This document shows, in pieces, positions 22,449-24,716 of a stretch of DNA of 24,716 bases. Position 1 is the first letter of the stretch; each line of letters starts with the position of its first letter. Under the pieces are notes generated by a model. That model did no database searches and was not told where the DNA came from. It was given only the letters and a program-made list of their open reading frames with translations. Position numbers and translations under genes: made by a program. Where the stretch lies: contig JAEMQC010000058.1 of assembly GCA_022758985.1 (NCBI GenBank), positions 1-24,716 on the forward strand. The letters run 5' to 3'. This DNA comes from Campylobacteraceae bacterium. GTDB taxonomy: Bacteria; Campylobacterota; Campylobacteria; Campylobacterales; UBA6016.

Positions 22449-22738
22449 AGCCAAAAATCATAATTTTCTTTTTTCATCCCGGCTCTCAATAACTTACACG
22501 AAGCGATTATAATACTTTCATCTGTCACTTTATAGACAAGCCTATGTTCGTCGTTTATTCGCCTAGACCAATAGCCGCTAAAGTTGTGTTTGAGAGCCTC
22601 GGGTTTGCCCAGTCCACTGAACGGGCTTCTATCTATGTCTTTTATGAGGGTAATGATTTTTTGGTATATTTTTTTGTCGTCCGTTGCCCAGTTGCCGAAA
22701 TCTTCAAAGGCAGAGCCCTCAAAAAGGACTTTTTTCAT
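22421..22738 (-). CDS. YoeB-family mRNA interferase toxin, C-terminus lost by frameshift
   Basis: YoeB toxins cut mRNA in the ribosome A site. Residues 1-82 follow the family closely: IYQKIITLIKDIDRSPFSGLGKPEALKHNFSGYWSRRINDEHRLVYKV, with the catalytic Glu (E47) and Arg (R66) present. The invariant end (C-R/K-Y-H-Y, His83-Tyr84 in E. coli) is absent: after IIASCK the frame runs LLRAGMKK and on for about 20 unrelated residues to a late stop. Restoring 5 bases (TATCA) after the Lys codon at about 22493 would give K-Y-H-Y-stop exactly. So this is probably an inactive toxin. Its ATG overlaps the antitoxin stop (ATGA). Confidence 0.85.
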   Translation of the reverse strand: MKKVLFEGSAFEDFGNWATDDKKIYQKIITLIKDIDRSPFSGLGKPEALKHNFSGYWSRRINDEHRLVYKVTDESIIIASCKLLRAGMKKENYDFWLWVTTIIAM

Positions 22739-22863
22739 TGAAATAGCTTGGCATCGGCTTCTTGCACATTTAGCTCTATTTTTTTATCGCCAAACATAAC
22801 TTTTAGCTTCTCTATCAAAGATGCGTTTATTTCATTCGGTTCTAGTATAAATGTGGCTTGCAT
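22735..22863 (-). CDS. Short antitoxin-like ORF upstream of the YoeB gene
   Basis: ATG at 22863 to TGA at 22737-22735 encodes 42 residues (MQATFILEPNEINASLIEKL...IELNVQEADAKLFQ). AAGG lies 7 bases before the ATG, and the stop overlaps the toxin ATG, the normal antitoxin-toxin coupling. The sequence resembles only the N-terminal half of small antitoxins whose C-terminal half reads like ETEYLL.NPAN..RL; that half, which usually wraps the toxin, is missing. It is either truncated or an unusually small antitoxin. Confidence 0.6.
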   Translation of the reverse strand: MQATFILEPNEINASLIEKLKVMFGDKKIELNVQEADAKLFQ

Positions 22864-22891
22864 ATTCAAACCTTGTAAAGTATTTTCGGGT

Positions 22892-22897
22892 ATTTTA
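22892..22897 (-). promoter_or_regulatory. -10 of the toxin-antitoxin pair
   Basis: TAAAAT on the minus strand, 28 bases before the antitoxin ATG and just downstream of the rpmB hairpin. The pair therefore seems to keep its own promoter. Confidence 0.35.
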
Positions 22898-22925
22898 GCG
22901 AAAAAGTAGAGAAAAGAAGAGGGAA

Positions 22926-22946
22926 GCGCTTAAAAAAATTAAGCGC
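22926..22946. terminator. Hairpin at the rpmB end
   Basis: GCGCTTAA-AAAAA-TTAAGCGC is a perfect 8-bp stem with a 5-base loop that includes the rpmB stop codon. On the minus strand it is followed by TTCCCTCTTCTT, a poor T-tract. On the + strand it is followed by CTTTTTTC, but no + gene ends there. It probably ends or attenuates rpmB transcription. Confidence 0.5.
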
Positions 22947-23127
22947 CTTTTTTCATTGTTCTAAGAGCAGAAGCAGCTACTTTTATTTTTCTAGTAGTTC
23001 CGTCTTCAAGTTGAATTCTTACCGTTCTAAGATTTGGTAGAAATCTTCTTTTAGTTTTGTTGTTAGCGTGGCTCACATTGTTTCCGACTTGAACGCCTTT
23101 GCCGCTTATCATACATCTTCTTGCCAT
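22939..23127 (-). CDS. rpmB: Large subunit ribosomal protein bL28
   Basis: A 62-residue basic protein with the L28 pattern: ARRCMISGKGVQVGNNVSHANNKTKRRF, PNLRTVRIQLEDGTTRKIKVAASALRTMKKG. Only a single N-terminal Cys remains, so it is not the four-cysteine zinc-binding form. AAAGG lies upstream of the ATG and TATAAT on the minus strand at 23171-23166. It is divergent from rpe, as I recall in C. jejuni. Confidence 0.97.
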   Translation of the reverse strand: MARRCMISGKGVQVGNNVSHANNKTKRRFLPNLRTVRIQLEDGTTRKIKVAASALRTMKKGA

Positions 23128-23165
23128 TTTAAAGCCTTTTAAAAATTTTTAGAATTTTTGCTGGG

Positions 23166-23171
23166 ATTATA
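23166..23171 (-). promoter_or_regulatory. Sigma70 -10 for rpmB
   Basis: A perfect TATAAT on the minus strand, 38 bases before the rpmB ATG, in the divergent gap with rpe. Confidence 0.55.
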
Positions 23172-23189
23172 CTTTAACGAGCCTTAAAA

Positions 23190-23195
23190 TATAAT
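23190..23195 (+). promoter_or_regulatory. Sigma70 -10 for rpe-trpF
   Basis: A perfect TATAAT on the + strand, 25 bases before the rpe ATG and 19 bases from the oppositely facing rpmB box. Confidence 0.55.
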
Positions 23196-23220
23196 TTCAC
23201 AAAAAGATAAGGTTTTGTTT

Positions 23221-23859
23221 ATGCTAATAGCGCCTAGTATTCTCTCCGCAGATTTTGGCAATCTAGCCCGTGACGTAAAGGCCGTGTGTGACGCCGGATG
23301 CGACCTCGTACACGTAGACGTAATGGACGGACACTTCGTTCCAAACCTCACTATTGGACCGGTAGTCGTTGAAGCCGTAGCAAAGGCGGCTACAAAGCCT
23401 CTTGACGTTCATCTGATGGTCGAAAACAACAGCTTTTTCGTGGATATATTCGCCCCGCTAAAGCCTGAATACATCACATTCCACATCGAAGAAGAAAAAC
23501 ATGCCCACAGGCTAGCCCAAAAAATAAGAGGCCTCGGCATTAAGCCCGGCATCGTGCTAAATCCGCACACAAACGAAAAATCACTCGAATATCTACTAGA
23601 TGATGTGGATATGGTGCTTGTCATGAGCGTAAACCCGGGCTTTGGCGGACAAAAATTCATAGAAAACGTCGTGCGAAAAGTGGAGAGCCTAAAAAACGAG
23701 ATACAAAGACGGGGACTCAAGACGCTAGTCGAAGTGGACGGCGGGGTAAACGACAAAAATGCGCCTATACTTTGCGATGCGGGAGCGGACGTGCTCGTAG
23801 CCGGCAGTTACGTATTCGGCTCAGGTGACTACAAAAAAGCGATAGATTCTCTCAGATGA
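23221..23859 (+). CDS. rpe: Ribulose-phosphate 3-epimerase
   Basis: Rpe interconverts ribulose-5-phosphate and xylulose-5-phosphate in the pentose phosphate pathway. The 212-residue TIM barrel shows IAPSILSADFGNL, VHVDVMDGHFVPNLTIGP (metal ligands), LDVHLMVENN, MSVNPGFGGQKFI and the phosphate loop VDGGVN...GSYVFG. I start at the ATG at 23221, with AAGG 8 bases upstream; the TTG at 23215 is too close to it. The end overlaps trpF by 4 bases (ATGA). Confidence 0.97.
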   Translation: MLIAPSILSADFGNLARDVKAVCDAGCDLVHVDVMDGHFVPNLTIGPVVVEAVAKAATKPLDVHLMVENNSFFVDIFAPLKPEYITFHIEEEKHAHRLAQKIRGLGIKPGIVLNPHTNEKSLEYLLDDVDMVLVMSVNPGFGGQKFIENVVRKVESLKNEIQRRGLKTLVEVDGGVNDKNAPILCDAGADVLVAGSYVFGSGDYKKAIDSLR

Positions 23860-24449
23860 GGGTAAAAATCTGCGGCATAAGGGAGCTAGGCGATGCATAC
23901 GCCGCAATAGATGCGGGAGCTGACGCTCTTGGCTTTGTCTTTTATGACAAATCGCCTAGATATTTGGACGCCGAGGAGGCGAAAGAGCTAATAGCCAAGC
24001 TTCCGCCGTTTGTGGAGCGGGTCGGGCTGTTCGTAAACGAAGAAGCCAAAATAGTAGATGAAATATGCTCTTTTTGCAACATCTCCTTGGCTCAAATACA
24101 CTTTGAAGCTAAGCCCAGTTTTTATGAAAAGCTCAAAACAAAGCATGTAAAAGTCGTGCGCGCCGCAAAAAAAGAGGATATATATAGTTTTGCCGACGAG
24201 TACCGTCTGGTAGATAGTTTCGTCGAAAGCTACGGCGGAGCCGGAAAGAGGCTAAATCTCGAATGGTTCGAGGGCATAGACACTTCAAAAACAGTGATTG
24301 CCGGCGGACTGACAAGCGAAAATCTAGCCGAATTGAAAGGTTTTGGATTTTACGGCGTAGACGTCTCCAGCGGAGTGGAAAGCGCCCCCGGCATAAAAGA
24401 CAAAGCCAAAATAAGAGAGTTTGTCCTAAAAGCAAAACACCTACACTAG
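23856..24449 (+). CDS. trpF: Phosphoribosylanthranilate isomerase
   Basis: TrpF catalyses the Amadori isomerisation of phosphoribosyl-anthranilate in tryptophan synthesis. The 197-residue TIM barrel begins with VKICGIREL (catalytic Cys in KICG), then ADALGFVFYDKSPRY, VGLFVNE, QIHF (usually QLHG), then VIAGGLTSENL and GVDVSSGVES near the end. It is coupled to rpe by a 4-base overlap. The rest of the trp genes are not in the window. The 3' end overlaps the next convergent ORF by 9 bases. Confidence 0.95.
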   Translation: MRVKICGIRELGDAYAAIDAGADALGFVFYDKSPRYLDAEEAKELIAKLPPFVERVGLFVNEEAKIVDEICSFCNISLAQIHFEAKPSFYEKLKTKHVKVVRAAKKEDIYSFADEYRLVDSFVESYGGAGKRLNLEWFEGIDTSKTVIAGGLTSENLAELKGFGFYGVDVSSGVESAPGIKDKAKIREFVLKAKHLH

Positions 24450-24716
24450 CTCTAGCAGTTTCCTTGCAAGGCTGTTTGGCTCTTCATTTATTGCTTCCAT
24501 CTTATGTGAAGCCAGATATTTCGTACAGTTTTTGACGGGTTCCTGATCGCTTACGAAATATCCACCGTCCATACCTATCGTTATTTCGTTCGCCACCATC
24601 CTCTCGGTATCTTTGGAGAATGTTAGCCCCAGCATTAGATATTTTTTGCCCTCTCTATACTCTTTTAGCGCTGGTGGAACGGCAAATCCACCCATAGCCT
24701 CGGTAATCCAATCCAC
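24441..24716 (-). CDS. Unidentified protein, C-terminal part (cut by right edge)
   Basis: The frame is open from the window edge to a stop at 24441 and gives 91 residues. The first codon at the edge is GTG, but the gene probably extends beyond. The sequence (WITEAMGGFAVPPALKEY, LMLGLTFSKDTERMV, EITIGMDGGYFVSD, NCTKYLASHKMEAI, ARKLLELV) looks like a folded soluble protein, not chance coding. The order of motifs reminded me weakly of NAD-binding SIR2-type ends, but I cannot support that. The function is unknown. Confidence 0.7.
   Translation of the reverse strand: MDWITEAMGGFAVPPALKEYREGKKYLMLGLTFSKDTERMVANEITIGMDGGYFVSDQEPVKNCTKYLASHKMEAINEEPNSLARKLLELV

Noticed and set aside
24133..24535. 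Arg-rich ORFs in both directions across trpF
   Set aside because: Out-of-frame readings of trpF with extreme Arg/Leu content and no start signals.

Overview
The window is chromosomal core DNA from an epsilonproteobacterium, most likely a Campylobacter outside the jejuni/coli pair (curvus/concisus/rectus/showae/gracilis type). Three things point there: a stand-alone atpB, the order flgK-flgN-flgM-flgJ-flgI-rsmD, and flaG-fliD-fliS, which match the layout I recall from C. jejuni (Cj1460-1466, Cj0547-0550, Cj1204-1208). Genus confidence is good; species cannot be read from the sequence. I see no rRNA, tRNA, CRISPR array, insertion sequence or prophage, and no gene-free stretch longer than about 150 bases.

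Layout. 1-84 is the tail of a + strand gene, convergent with a minus-strand operon 3049->89: atpB, a two-TM protein, a ThiE/TenI-like protein and gatB. A second minus-strand block (about 9706->3191) reads: a TTG-started protein of unknown function, rsmD, then flgI, a muramidase-less flgJ, flgM, flgN, flgK, an orphan OppC/DppC-type permease and a DUF2400/TIGR02757 protein, ending at a hairpin at 3136-3153. Back to back with it, + strand flaG-fliD-fliS-(fliT-like) runs 9826->12879. Next are a minus-strand J-domain protein, a + strand DUF309 protein, minus-strand 5-formyl-THF cyclo-ligase and RNase Y, and a + strand operon of TlpA-like lipoprotein, ftsY, radA and a KefB-type antiporter. A minus-strand group follows: DUF465, argJ, an orphan 91-aa ORF, a decayed YoeB-type toxin-antitoxin pair and rpmB. 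The right end has + strand rpe-trpF and an edge-truncated minus-strand ORF.

How the genes work together. The flagellar part holds several levels of the hierarchy. A canonical sigma54 element (TTGGAAC-N5-TTGCTT) precedes flgI, for rod/P-ring genes. A near-perfect sigma28 element (TAAAGTTT-N11-GCCGATAT) precedes flgM, giving anti-sigma28 feedback and extra FlgN/FlgK. A weaker sigma28-like element precedes flaG-fliD-fliS. Chaperones (FlgN, FliS, candidate FliT) lie beside their clients.

I found no convincing wholly new multigene system. Points most worth a second look: the YoeB-like toxin whose catalytic C-terminus is lost in a way a 5-nt deletion explains, with a 42-aa truncated-looking antitoxin; the DUF2400 protein, which shows EndoIII/AGOG-like Lys and Asp; a miniature receiver-like protein upstream of rsmD; the 128-nt overlap of 5-FCL with rny; and two probable leaderless starts.
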